From the NCBI GenBank assembly GCA_016285075.1, contig JAEEQB010000040.1, positions 1 to 44,277 on the forward strand: DNA of 44,277 bases, given 5' to 3'. Numbering within the stretch: position 1 is the first letter of the stretch; every line of letters begins with the position of its first letter. Positions 23,810-32,205 of the stretch are shown here, one piece after another. Both the position numbers and the translations under genes were made by a program. This stretch comes from Prevotella sp. (GTDB lineage Bacteria > Bacteroidota > Bacteroidia > Bacteroidales > Bacteroidaceae). The notes beneath the pieces are model-generated. The model saw nothing but the letters and a program-made list of their open reading frames with translations. It was not told the DNA's origin and did not search any database.

Positions 23810-23886
23810 AAAAGCCTGAACAAATGTTCGAGGGTTGAGTGATTATTCACAACAGTTTACGGAAGCAAAAGGTGACATCAGGAAAC

Positions 23887-24561
23887 TTACAGGCTGACTT
23901 CGGGCACCACTTGACCGTCGAGCATATTGACGACGCGTTGGGCGTAGCCAGCATCGCGCTCAGAGTGAGTCACCATCAGGACGGTGGTTCCCTCCTGGTT
24001 CAGCTGGGTGAGCAGCTGCATCACCTCCAAGCCGTTCTTCGAATCGAGGTTACCTGTAGGCTCGTCGGCCAGGATCAGCTTGGGGTTCATCACCACGGCA
24101 CGGGCAATGGCCACGCGCTGCTGCTGACCGCCAGAGAGCTGTTGGGGGAAGTGGTGTGCGCGATGACTGATGGCCATACGGCGCAGTACCTCTTCCACTC
24201 TCACCTTGCGTTCCTTCTTTGGCACGCCCAGATAGGTTAATGGCAACTCAACATTCTCTTCTACGTTCAACTCATCAATCAGGTTGAAGCTCTGGAACAC
24301 GAAGCCTATCTGCCCCTTGCGAACCTTCGTGCGCTGACTCTCCTTCAGCTTACCCACTTCCTCACCATCGAGCCAATAACGGCCGCTGGTGGGGTTGTCG
24401 AGCAAGCCTAATATATTTAATAAGGTAGACTTGCCACAGCCCGAAGGCCCCATGATGGCTACAAACTCACCTTTCTTTACTTCGAGCGATACGCCGCCCA
24501 GTGCTACGGTCTCCACCTCTTCCGTGCGGAACACCTTCTGAATGTTTTCAAGCTTAATCAT
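23887..24561 (-). CDS. ABC transporter ATPase, MacB/LolD type
   Basis: This 224-residue ATPase powers the FtsX-type permeases encoded just upstream. All motifs are intact: Walker A GPSGCGKST at 38-46, Q-loop Q90, signature LSGGQQQR at 142-149, Walker B LILADEP at 162-168 and the H-loop in VLMVTHSERDA. The length and the RYWLDGEEVG insert are typical of the MacB/LolD/FtsE group, which work as mechanotransmitters for export or extraction from the inner membrane rather than moving substrate through the membrane segments. It is the last gene of its operon, 24 bases after the permease. It is the only ABC ATPase in the window, so it may also serve the permease at 34191-36581. Confidence 0.95.
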   Translation of the reverse strand: MIKLENIQKVFRTEEVETVALGGVSLEVKKGEFVAIMGPSGCGKSTLLNILGLLDNPTSGRYWLDGEEVGKLKESQRTKVRKGQIGFVFQSFNLIDELNVEENVELPLTYLGVPKKERKVRVEEVLRRMAISHRAHHFPQQLSGGQQQRVAIARAVVMNPKLILADEPTGNLDSKNGLEVMQLLTQLNQEGTTVLMVTHSERDAGYAQRVVNMLDGQVVPEVSL

Positions 24562-24585
24562 AATACTATAGCGTTTTAAAATTTA

Positions 24586-26952
24586 TTATTCGTTTTTGAG
24601 ATAATCAACAGGATTGCTGCTGGCCACACGATAGCAGCTCAGGCAAACCACTCCAAAGATGACGACGATGACAAACAGCACGCCCAGCGCATAGACTGGC
24701 GACAGGAGCGAGGCTTTCTCACTGAACTGCTCGAGCCACAGACGCGCCACATAACAGGCACCAGAAACACCTATCACAACGGCAGGCAGCGCTACACGCA
24801 GGATGTCAACGAAGAATAGTTGAAGTACATCGTTGATGGTGGCACCATTCACCTTACGAACGGCTATCTCCTTCTGTCGGCGAGCCATCTCGCCAGCCAA
24901 GTAGCCAATCAATCCAATCAGCGCAATAACCAGCGCCACCAAGCCACCAATCATCACCGTACTACGGAAACGACGGGCATCGGTATAAAGATTGGTTATC
25001 AACCGGTTGTAAGGCACGATTTCGATATCGGGATTATCAGTCGCTATCTCCCTGAGCTTCTTGTTGGCTGCCTCCAGTCCGTCCATCGAGCGGAAACGGA
25101 TGGTGAAATGCTGCATCTGGTCAACACGTCGACTATAGAAGCACACACAGGGACGCGTATCTTGATCGGAAATGCTACCCACACGGACATCCTCAAAGAC
25201 ACCCACAATGGCGTGAGGACCGTCGAACGAGGTGCAGATAATCTGCTTGCCCAAAGCCTGATCCCAGCCAGCCAACTGTTTCATCTTCTCTTCGAACTGG
25301 CGACTCACCATCACCTCGCGCAGCGTGTCAGTTTGCTCCGTAAAGGTACGACCGGCTATCACAGGAATACGCATCACATCGAAGAAGTGATCACCCACGT
25401 AGAACCAGTCTGAGACATTCATATACTCACGGTCGTCACCAGGTAGGAAGATATTGTCACCACTCTGATATTTGGTCAGGTCAACACACGACATCGTGAT
25501 ATTCTCGACAGATGACAGCTTACTCAACTCGTCGTAAGCCAGTTGGCGCTGCTCTTTCGAGACACCATCTATATCGACCATTCCCAGATTGGTGTAATCA
25601 TAGCCGGGATTATCGTTCACCATCAGCTGATACTGTCGGCCCACCACCATCAGCAGCACGATGAGGAAGGTGGCAGAAGCAAACTGCAAGCCCAGCAGCA
25701 GGAGTTTCCACAAGCGATGCGTGTGGCTGTAGTTCTTGAAGGCTGCCGTCACAGGGATATGGGTGTAGATCCAACCAGGCACCAAGCCCGTAACCACCAG
25801 CACCAGCAGGCAAGTGAGCGAGATCATAAGCACATTGCTATCCAACTGCAATAATACCAGGAGCGGTGCGCCTACCAACTCTTCGATGGTGTCTTTGAAC
25901 ACCAACAGCAATAGAGCTGCGAGCACCAACGACAGCAATAGATGGCAAAGACTCTCCACAATCACACGCAGATAGATATGACGCGCCTCAGCACCATAGC
26001 ACTTATGCACAGCCATCTCGCGCGCCCGACGGCTGACACCGCCAATCACTAGCAGCAGGTAGTTCATCACGGCACAGCCAATGAGCACAGTAGCCAGGAT
26101 GGAGAGAATCCACGTCATGCGGCGCGTGGCATCATCATTCGTATGATGCTCGCTCAAAGAACCAACGGAGAAGCCAAGATCCACGCCAGCCTTCTTCAGT
26201 TCCTCCTGAGGCAGGTTTTCTTGCTGCATCTTCTTAATCTGGGGTTTCAGGTCGTCGGGGCTTACACCCTCAGCCAGGCGCACATAGCCAAAATAGCGAT
26301 CATTGCCCACCCAGTTCTCGCGGCCGTCCCACATAATATTTGTAATGCTGGGCATCGACACCATCACCTCCATGCCGTGCAGACGAGAGTTGAGAGGCAC
26401 ATCCTCATACACACCACCAATGGTGATGGCCCAGCTGCCGCGCTTGTTATAGTACACTTTCTTACCCACCAAGCTGAGAGGATTGGAACTCCCAGCCAAT
26501 TTCTCGGCCAGCGAGAGGGGAATCATACAACAGTCCACCTGACTGAGCGTTTTCTTGGCATTACCTGCCAGCACACGGAAGGGGAACACATCGAAGAAAC
26601 AGCTATCTACGAGGGCAAAGTTGGTACGAACACGCTTGTCGTCGTCAGTCACGATCGGCATATCCCAGGCTATTGGTGTATAGCGAGTGGCCGCCTCCAC
26701 CTGTGGGCAGTAGCGTTTCAAGCCAGGCGCTATAGCACCAGCCGTTTGTGAGTAGTGCTGATATTCGCCATCGCGAATCACTTCTTCATAGACCACGTAG
26801 GTACGGTCGCTCGTTGGGAAGAAACTGTCCCACGACTGCTCGAAGCCTGCCTTGCCTATCAGTACAATGCCCGTAGCCAGTCCTGTGGCCAGACAAAGGA
26901 TTTTGATCCAGTTGTGCTGTCCACGCTGATTGAGAGATTTTAATACGTTCAT
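24586..26952 (-). CDS. FtsX/MacB-type ABC permease (double-repeat)
   Basis: The 788-residue inner-membrane protein has the layout: TM helix (ILCLATGLATGIVLIGKAGF, residues 18-37), a periplasmic MacB-type domain (about 40-280), three TM helices (ILSILATVLIGCAVMNYLLL onward), a second TM block near 420, a second periplasmic domain (about 450-670) and a final three-helix FtsX block ending NPVDYLKNE. GEMARRQKEIAVRKVNGATI is the conserved cytoplasmic coupling helix. The protein is thus two MacB-like halves in one chain, a form common in Bacteroidetes. It begins 4 bases after the stop of the other permease in the same operon. Substrate unknown; relatives export peptides, drugs or lipoproteins. Confidence 0.92.
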   Translation of the reverse strand: MNVLKSLNQRGQHNWIKILCLATGLATGIVLIGKAGFEQSWDSFFPTSDRTYVVYEEVIRDGEYQHYSQTAGAIAPGLKRYCPQVEAATRYTPIAWDMPIVTDDDKRVRTNFALVDSCFFDVFPFRVLAGNAKKTLSQVDCCMIPLSLAEKLAGSSNPLSLVGKKVYYNKRGSWAITIGGVYEDVPLNSRLHGMEVMVSMPSITNIMWDGRENWVGNDRYFGYVRLAEGVSPDDLKPQIKKMQQENLPQEELKKAGVDLGFSVGSLSEHHTNDDATRRMTWILSILATVLIGCAVMNYLLLVIGGVSRRAREMAVHKCYGAEARHIYLRVIVESLCHLLLSLVLAALLLLVFKDTIEELVGAPLLVLLQLDSNVLMISLTCLLVLVVTGLVPGWIYTHIPVTAAFKNYSHTHRLWKLLLLGLQFASATFLIVLLMVVGRQYQLMVNDNPGYDYTNLGMVDIDGVSKEQRQLAYDELSKLSSVENITMSCVDLTKYQSGDNIFLPGDDREYMNVSDWFYVGDHFFDVMRIPVIAGRTFTEQTDTLREVMVSRQFEEKMKQLAGWDQALGKQIICTSFDGPHAIVGVFEDVRVGSISDQDTRPCVCFYSRRVDQMQHFTIRFRSMDGLEAANKKLREIATDNPDIEIVPYNRLITNLYTDARRFRSTVMIGGLVALVIALIGLIGYLAGEMARRQKEIAVRKVNGATINDVLQLFFVDILRVALPAVVIGVSGACYVARLWLEQFSEKASLLSPVYALGVLFVIVVIFGVVCLSCYRVASSNPVDYLKNE

Positions 26953-26956
26953 ATAC

Positions 26957-29332
26957 TTATTCTGTCTTAATATTGTTAATAGGATTCTCAGAAGCAGCGC
27001 GCCAGCTCTGGATGATGACGGTGAGCAGGGAAATGATGAAGCAGGTAAACCCAGCAGCAGCGAATATCCAAGGGCTGAGCGCGATGCGATAACTGAAGTT
27101 GCTGAGCCAGTCGGTCATGATGTACCATGAGATAGGCACAGCAATGACAAACGAAATCAGCATAGGGATCGAGAACGTGCGGAGCATCAACAGCAGCACT
27201 TCGCCCGATGTCGAGCCCATCACCTTGCGAATGGCTATCTCCTTCTGCCGCTGGCGGATAAAGAAAATCGACAGCCCCATATAGCCCATCACAGAGATGA
27301 CGATGGCTATGAGGGTGAAAAGCGAGATGATGTCCAATGTGTTCTGATGATCCTCGAAGGTCTCGGCGATGCTCTCCTCCAAACCACAGACAAGCCATTT
27401 TGCCTCAGACTCAGTACAGCCTAAATCCTTAACCATCTCTATAAAAGTTGTCTTTGCTTTCTTGTCACCATTTGTCTTCACCAAGAAGCCTGGCCACTCC
27501 ATATTGTCCTGCAGGCGAATAGCGAAAGGCTGCACATCTTGCAACACGTTGACACGATGGAAGTCGCGAAGAATGCCTGCTATAGGCCTCTTCTGCCCGC
27601 TACCCCAGTCTATCTCACGATCTTTGTCCGTGTAGTCCAACTGGCGCATGGCTTCCTCATTCAGATAATATCCACCATCCGTCAGACCATAGTCTTTCAA
27701 AACCTCCAATCCATAAAGCCTGAAGGCTGTACTGTCCAAATCGGTCAATAGAAGATTGACTTTTTTGTCGCCACGGCTAATAGTATTAGAACTCCAACTT
27801 AAGTTCGAGAATGTCGTATTTTGAAAAACGCCTATCTCCTCGACAAACGGCATCTTCTCCAATAGACTCCTTGCTGCCTGGAATTGTCCTTGGGGGGCAT
27901 AGACATAGTAGAGGTTCTTGGTGTTATAGCCCAGAGGTGCATGAATGAGATGGTTCAATTGCAGCCAGATGACGAGTGCAGAAGTCAGCATCGTGACGGT
28001 GATGATATTCTGCAGGATGACGAACACCTTGCCCAAAACCATCTTGGAACGAAAACGAAAACTACCTTTCACAATATCAATGGGCTGATAGTGCGAGAGT
28101 TGCCATGAAGGCATAATACCAGAGATGATACCAGTCAGCAGGACAAAACCGAGACAGACACCTATCGTGCTTGGACGTATGTCATCCAGCAGTGCTATCT
28201 TTCCTTTGAACAGTGCGGATGCATCGTCTTGAAAACAGCAGGCTAAGGCAAAGCCCACGACAAAGCAGAAGGCTACCATTAGCGTCGATTCGACTATCAG
28301 TTTCAGAGAGATATCATGTTGGCTGCTGCCAAAGAGCTTGCGAGTCGCCATTTCCTTGGCACGAAAGCCTGTATTGGCGACAGTCAGATTGATATAATTA
28401 CTGATGGCGAAGAAGAGAATAGCCAGTACGGCTGCAAGCAGTATCTGGAGCCTTGTCTTGTCGCCCTTTATCATACCCAAACCTTCATTCTGTGGTGCAA
28501 ACATGACGTCTGTAAGCGGGGTAAGACTCAGTTCATAACTGCCCCATGCATTCGTATAGTTCTTTTGCAGGTAATCTTGTATTTGCTTTCTTTTGTTCAC
28601 AAGGTTCGTGCTAGGTTTCTGCATGAGAAAGGCCTTTATGCCACCTGTGGATGCATAAGCAAACATATTTTTATCAAGTCTATAGCCGACCACCTGAGGA
28701 TAACGCTCCATGCTCGCAATCACCTGCGTCTCGTTAGGCAAGACAGTATGGTCAAGATCCTTGGCAACAGCGCTGACGGTATATACCAACGTACTGTCGT
28801 AAGGATCTGTGCCGTTGATATCAACGATATGCACATGTCGATTGCCTACTATCTGTAATGATTCTCCGATGGGGTCTCTATCGCCAAAAAGCCTTTTAGC
28901 CAGATGTTCGGTGATGATGCATTTGTCTGGCGCATCAAGGGCTGTCAGGCGGTCTCCCTTCACCAAATCAAAATCGAAGAACTGGAAGAATGTAGAATCA
29001 GCCAGCATAATGATACCTTCCTGTGCATCTTTTGATTTCACTTCCTGCTGTCCATACTTGATTCTACCGTCAGCACTCAACACGCAGCAGGTCTTTTCCA
29101 CCTCAGGGTATTGATTCTTGATCTCTTCTGCTGCCTGCGGCCACATGAAGAACATTTTCTCATTGCCCATCAGGTAGATACGATCGGCATTCTTATGCCA
29201 CGAGTCGATGCTATATTGGCGCCATGTATAGTCGCCCATGAGGATGATGAACATCAGCGACACCACCAGCCCTGCTATATTAATTAAGGTATATAGCTTG
29301 TTGCGCGAAAGAAATCTGAAATAACTCTTCAT
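26957..29332 (-). CDS. FtsX/MacB-type ABC permease (double-repeat), first gene of operon
   Basis: This 791-residue permease has the same two-half layout as its neighbour but belongs to a different paralogue group: it starts MKSYFRFLSRNKLYTLINIA, with an N-terminal TM helix, a periplasmic domain with WRQYSIDSWHKNADRIYLMG, a middle TM block near 285-430, a second periplasmic domain and a C-terminal block with IRQRQKEIAIRKVMGSTSGE, ending NPINNIKTE. Its first 95 residues closely resemble the truncated permease at 33850-34140. It is the first gene of the permease-permease-ATPase operon, with a promoter at 29377-29384 and the conserved palindromic element at 29435-29472. This operon has no adaptor or outer-membrane channel gene. 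Confidence 0.92.
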   Translation of the reverse strand: MKSYFRFLSRNKLYTLINIAGLVVSLMFIILMGDYTWRQYSIDSWHKNADRIYLMGNEKMFFMWPQAAEEIKNQYPEVEKTCCVLSADGRIKYGQQEVKSKDAQEGIIMLADSTFFQFFDFDLVKGDRLTALDAPDKCIITEHLAKRLFGDRDPIGESLQIVGNRHVHIVDINGTDPYDSTLVYTVSAVAKDLDHTVLPNETQVIASMERYPQVVGYRLDKNMFAYASTGGIKAFLMQKPSTNLVNKRKQIQDYLQKNYTNAWGSYELSLTPLTDVMFAPQNEGLGMIKGDKTRLQILLAAVLAILFFAISNYINLTVANTGFRAKEMATRKLFGSSQHDISLKLIVESTLMVAFCFVVGFALACCFQDDASALFKGKIALLDDIRPSTIGVCLGFVLLTGIISGIMPSWQLSHYQPIDIVKGSFRFRSKMVLGKVFVILQNIITVTMLTSALVIWLQLNHLIHAPLGYNTKNLYYVYAPQGQFQAARSLLEKMPFVEEIGVFQNTTFSNLSWSSNTISRGDKKVNLLLTDLDSTAFRLYGLEVLKDYGLTDGGYYLNEEAMRQLDYTDKDREIDWGSGQKRPIAGILRDFHRVNVLQDVQPFAIRLQDNMEWPGFLVKTNGDKKAKTTFIEMVKDLGCTESEAKWLVCGLEESIAETFEDHQNTLDIISLFTLIAIVISVMGYMGLSIFFIRQRQKEIAIRKVMGSTSGEVLLLMLRTFSIPMLISFVIAVPISWYIMTDWLSNFSYRIALSPWIFAAAGFTCFIISLLTVIIQSWRAASENPINNIKTE

Positions 29333-29376
29333 GTTTTATTATTTTTTCTTTTGTCCTTATGTCTAAATTGACACTG

Positions 29377-29384
29377 CAAAGTTA
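29377..29384 (-). promoter_or_regulatory. -7 box of the permease-permease-ATPase operon
   Basis: The minus strand reads TAACTTTG, followed by CAGTGT. The same TAAyTTTGCAGTGT context is found upstream of the tolC-like gene (39238-39245). There is no TTTG at -33, which fits a promoter that needs an activator. Confidence 0.6.
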
Positions 29385-29434
29385 CCCCAATAAATCGAAT
29401 CCGCCAAGGTTTTTCACCCTGGCGGAAGCAGATT

Positions 29435-29472
29435 GTCTAATAATTAGACAGTTCGTTGTATGATTCTTTGAC
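29435..29472 (-). promoter_or_regulatory. Conserved operator element (copy A) of the transporter operons
   Basis: GTCTAATAATTAGAC (29435-29449) is a perfect 15-bp palindrome. It is followed by AGTTCGTTGTATGATT and a third half-site TTTGAC at 29467-29472. Copy B at 39296-39333 has the same order and the same spacings. The palindrome begins exactly 51 bases from the -7 box in both copies. It lies between the ABC operon and the divergent potassium channel gene, so it could affect both. The likely binder is the response regulator at 39440-39964; this is an inference. Confidence 0.75.
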
Positions 29473-29555
29473 ACTATATCAGTCTCGGCAAACGTCACCT
29501 TGCACTAAAAGCTAAAAAAGACAGGCAGCAAATGGTAATTCCAAAAAAAAAGATG

Positions 29556-29563
29556 TAAATTTG
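29556..29563 (+). promoter_or_regulatory. -7 box of the potassium channel gene
   Basis: TAAATTTG matches TAnnTTTG and lies 27 bases before the ATG at 29590. No TTTG at -33. Confidence 0.5.
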
Positions 29564-29589
29564 CAACCAAATTAAAAACATCCATCCGT

Positions 29590-30405
29590 ATGAAGAAACC
29601 ACATTGGCTTGAAAAAGAAAAGCTTTACAGCATCATGTTCGAGTCGGAGCAGCCGGCAGGACGCATTTTCGACATCACCCTGATAACTGCCATCTCGCTG
29701 AGCATCGTCATCTCGTTCATCGAGACGATTCCCTCGTTGGCCCAGACCTTCAAGCTGGTTCTGGAGATACTGGAATATCTGCTCACTTTCTTCTTCACGG
29801 TCGAGTATATTGCCCGTGTCTACTGCTCACCCCGTCCTCGCGACTACGTGCTGAGTTTCTTCGGAGTCATCGACTTGCTGTCTACACTGCCACCCTATCT
29901 CTCCTTCTTCCTGCCCAATGCACGCTACATGATCCTGCTGCGTTCAATTCGTTTCATCCGTATCTTCCGTATTTTCAAACTGTTCAGCTTCATCAACGAG
30001 GGCTACATCCTGATGCACTCGCTACAAAAGAGCCTTACCAAGATTGCCGTCTACTTCCTGTTTGTGCTCATACTGGTCACCTGTCTGGGAACACTGATGT
30101 TTATGGTTGAGAGCGGCCAGCCCAACACACAATTCACAGATTTGGCCACATCGGTCTATTGGGCCATTGTCACAATGACTACTGTAGGATATGGAGACAT
30201 CACGCCCGTCACACCCATAGGACGGTTGCTTTCAGCCTTCGTCATGCTCCTGGGTTACACCATCATTGCCGTACCCACTGGCATCGTTACGGCAAACATC
30301 ATTGACGAATCAAAAGAAAAGCCGAAAGACGGTCATTGTCCACGTTGTGATGCGAAGGTACGCACCAAGGACCATTATTGCTCACAATGCGGGGAAAAAC
30401 TGTAG
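29590..30405 (+). CDS. Voltage-gated-type potassium channel with C-terminal zinc ribbon
   Basis: The 271-residue channel has six predicted membrane helices. S1 is near LITAISLSIVISFIETIPSL, S4 is RSIRFIRIFRIFKLF with arginines every third residue, and the pore loop is followed by the selectivity filter TVGYGD at about residues 197-203. After S6 (FVMLLGYTIIAVPTGIVTAN) the short cytoplasmic tail ends in two cysteine pairs, CPRC and CSQC, a zinc-ribbon pattern. Four subunits should form a K+ channel. It is transcribed alone, divergently from the ABC operon, with the palindromic element between them. Confidence 0.93.
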   Translation: MKKPHWLEKEKLYSIMFESEQPAGRIFDITLITAISLSIVISFIETIPSLAQTFKLVLEILEYLLTFFFTVEYIARVYCSPRPRDYVLSFFGVIDLLSTLPPYLSFFLPNARYMILLRSIRFIRIFRIFKLFSFINEGYILMHSLQKSLTKIAVYFLFVLILVTCLGTLMFMVESGQPNTQFTDLATSVYWAIVTMTTVGYGDITPVTPIGRLLSAFVMLLGYTIIAVPTGIVTANIIDESKEKPKDGHCPRCDAKVRTKDHYCSQCGEKL

Positions 30406-30457
30406 CAATGACAGCTCGGCTGCAATAATGAACAGAATCAGCATCTCATCCGCCCAA

Positions 30458-31174
30458 CTATCTAAGTTTCAGCTCGTATGCACGTCCTCTGTCTGATTCT
30501 ATCTTAAGTTCGGAATGCTCCTCGATGATGGGTTTCAGGCGACGTATCAGCGTATAGAGCGTATCGTTGGCATCGTCTTTCTTGGGCCAAAGGGCATCAC
30601 AGATTTCTGTTTTCGTCAGCTGATGCGACTCGCTACGGAAGAACATTTCCATCAGTTGCTGCTGCATGGGAGTAAGCCTCACCTGCATGCCCATCGCATT
30701 ATAGAACCGGCCTTCGTCCTCAGAATAAGCCAGACCACCGAATGCCACCATCGGCACCTGTCTGCGATATCGCCAGAAGCAATAGATTCCCCAAAGCAGC
30801 GCCATTGTCCACAATACGGAGGCGGGTCTTTGGTCTGACAGCGAGAAGATGGTTGCAGCAGAGCACTTGGCCTCGCAGCGCAGTCCCATTCCCGACCGAT
30901 GGTCGCCCACTCGGTGTCTTTCCTGACGCGTTGCCACAGCCAACACGGCATTGCCACGTAACTGCTCCAATTTCAGATAGCTGTTGAACACACGGATGGT
31001 GTCTGTGCTGATTACATCGCTCTGCTGCTCGGCCAGTGCCTTCGTCAGCGCACAAGCCATGTCCTCGGAAACCAACCTTTCCGTTGCCCGATAGCTACCA
31101 AAGCTCGTCAGCCCCGATGCGCAAATCAGGCAAAACAGGATAACTACTGCATACTTCTGTTTCATCATGATCAT
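30458..31174 (-). CDS. Membrane-anchored winged-helix transcription regulator
   Basis: The 238-residue protein has an N-terminal membrane segment (YAVVILFCLICASGLTSFGS), an extracytoplasmic region of about 85 residues, a second TM helix near 117-137 (ASVLWTMALLWGIYCFWRY) and a cytoplasmic OmpR-type winged helix at about 150-238 (VRLTPMQQQLMEMFFRSESH, LTKTEICDALWPKKDDANDT, YTLIRRLKPIIE). Such one-component regulators sense something outside the cytoplasm and bind DNA while anchored; the order is the reverse of ToxR, whose DNA-binding domain is N-terminal. Several start codons are possible (31174, 31168, 31165). The upstream lipoprotein gene on the same strand is a possible partner or target. 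Signal and targets unknown. Confidence 0.8.
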   Translation of the reverse strand: MIMMKQKYAVVILFCLICASGLTSFGSYRATERLVSEDMACALTKALAEQQSDVISTDTIRVFNSYLKLEQLRGNAVLAVATRQERHRVGDHRSGMGLRCEAKCSAATIFSLSDQRPASVLWTMALLWGIYCFWRYRRQVPMVAFGGLAYSEDEGRFYNAMGMQVRLTPMQQQLMEMFFRSESHQLTKTEICDALWPKKDDANDTLYTLIRRLKPIIEEHSELKIESDRGRAYELKLR

Positions 31175-31189
31175 CTAAATTTCACGATG

Positions 31190-31197
31190 CAAAGTTA
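31190..31197 (-). promoter_or_regulatory. -7 box of the winged-helix regulator gene
   Basis: The minus strand reads TAACTTTG. A TTTG lies 23 bases upstream (31224-31221), slightly further than the 19-21 consensus. The start codon is about 16 bases downstream. Confidence 0.5.
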
Positions 31198-31375
31198 CAA
31201 CTTTATTCCAACAATTCATACAAAAGTGAGGGGAAACCTCGATCTTTATAGGAAAAATAACAATCAATAAAGAATCTTTGTGAAAGGAGGATACTGGCTT
31301 TACGTTCATCGCCCGGCTACTCTCTACGAGTTGATGCATCAATTTCCAGAAGAACATAAAAGACAAAGCGCTCTC

Positions 31376-32008
31376 TCATTCGAGCTGGAAGTAGGTCAGA
31401 TACTCCGTCCCGTTATCCTGCCAGAAGCCATCGAAATACTGCAGCAGGGTATGCCCTTCATAGATGCCATCAACCGTAAACTGGAAAACGCTTTGATTGG
31501 CAAAAGGCATACCTGTATCCAGACTGGCTTTCGTCAGACGGATAAAACTCGTGGAACTGAGTTTCAGCACCAAGTAATGATCAGCACCGCCATAATGGAG
31601 CGTGATCGGAATGGCCGCAGGTTCGAAGCCCCAGCTTACATCGCCATTGTCCTGTAAGTCGTAGAAACGGTAGTTGGCCAGGAAGTCCACATTAGGGGCA
31701 CTGGCTAAAGCTCCTGCCAAATCCGGATCACTCACAACCTTCGAAAGCTGACTCACTGGATAGTTGTGGAAACAGACTGAGTGCATTGTCTGGTCCGTAA
31801 TGGTCATCTGTGATCCCTCAACCTTTACGGCTTTTGCATCGTCTCCACCATCTTTATAGATGATGACGTAAGTTCCTTTATATTCGCCGGCAAGTGCTTT
31901 GGCGTAGTTCTCTTTCTGCTGGGGTGTCATTCCGTGATAAACAGGATCGCTGCTACAGGCTGCGAAGGTCAGGACTGTCAGCAGTGCAAAGAATAGTTTT
32001 CTCATCAT
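31376..32008 (-). CDS. Uncharacterised lipoprotein (possibly DUF4840 type)
   Basis: The 210-residue protein has a lipoprotein signal peptide with a lipobox at FAAC (Cys18 in TVLTFAACSSDPVYHG). The mature part starts with MTPQQKENYAKALAGEYKGT, a pattern I associate with Bacteroidales lipoproteins of the DUF4840 type, and continues as a beta-rich domain with FHNYPVSQLSKVV and ITLHYGGADHYLVLKLSSTS. Function unknown. It lies 201 bases upstream of the winged-helix regulator on the same strand, with a separate promoter between them. Start could be either of two adjacent ATGs. The spacer 32009-32205 holds no gene. Confidence 0.7.
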   Translation of the reverse strand: MMRKLFFALLTVLTFAACSSDPVYHGMTPQQKENYAKALAGEYKGTYVIIYKDGGDDAKAVKVEGSQMTITDQTMHSVCFHNYPVSQLSKVVSDPDLAGALASAPNVDFLANYRFYDLQDNGDVSWGFEPAAIPITLHYGGADHYLVLKLSSTSFIRLTKASLDTGMPFANQSVFQFTVDGIYEGHTLLQYFDGFWQDNGTEYLTYFQLE

Positions 32009-32205
32009 GTCTCTTTCATTTAATTGATTACCGTTCTATTCACTAAACGCACGACAACCTTGTTTTATTGCATGAAATGGTTTAATTCAGAACAGATAGC
32101 CGATGGATGTTTCCTCCGTGATGTTCTTGCATGTTTATGGTCTTTGCCCCATAAAAGCAAAGCGCCTCAAAGCATGCTGATTATCTGCAAATAGTTAAGT
32201 ATCAG

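Larger units (their letters stand above)
23013..23886. other. Non-coding region between receptor operon and ABC operon
   Basis: No convincing gene lies in these 874 bases. Moving rightwards it holds the receptor promoter, a 16-bp perfect palindrome (23198-23213), two copies of a 31-bp unit (23219-23280), a 36-bp direct repeat spaced by 66 (23290-23391), a lone TAnnTTTG match (TACCTTTG at 23411-23418), four copies of a 22-bp unit (23591-23676) and the terminator of the ABC operon (23771-23809). A 91-codon minus-strand ORF at 23328-23603 overlaps the repeats and resembles nothing I know. Confidence 0.7.

Noticed and set aside
29377..29400. Sigma-54 promoter upstream of the permease operon
   Set aside because: TTGGGG...TTTGCA has GG and GC one base too close for the -24/-12 rule, and the same bases form a better TAnnTTTG box.
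31175..31366. 63-codon minus-strand ORF upstream of the winged-helix regulator
   Set aside because: It overlaps the predicted promoter at 31190-31197 and encodes no recognisable sequence.
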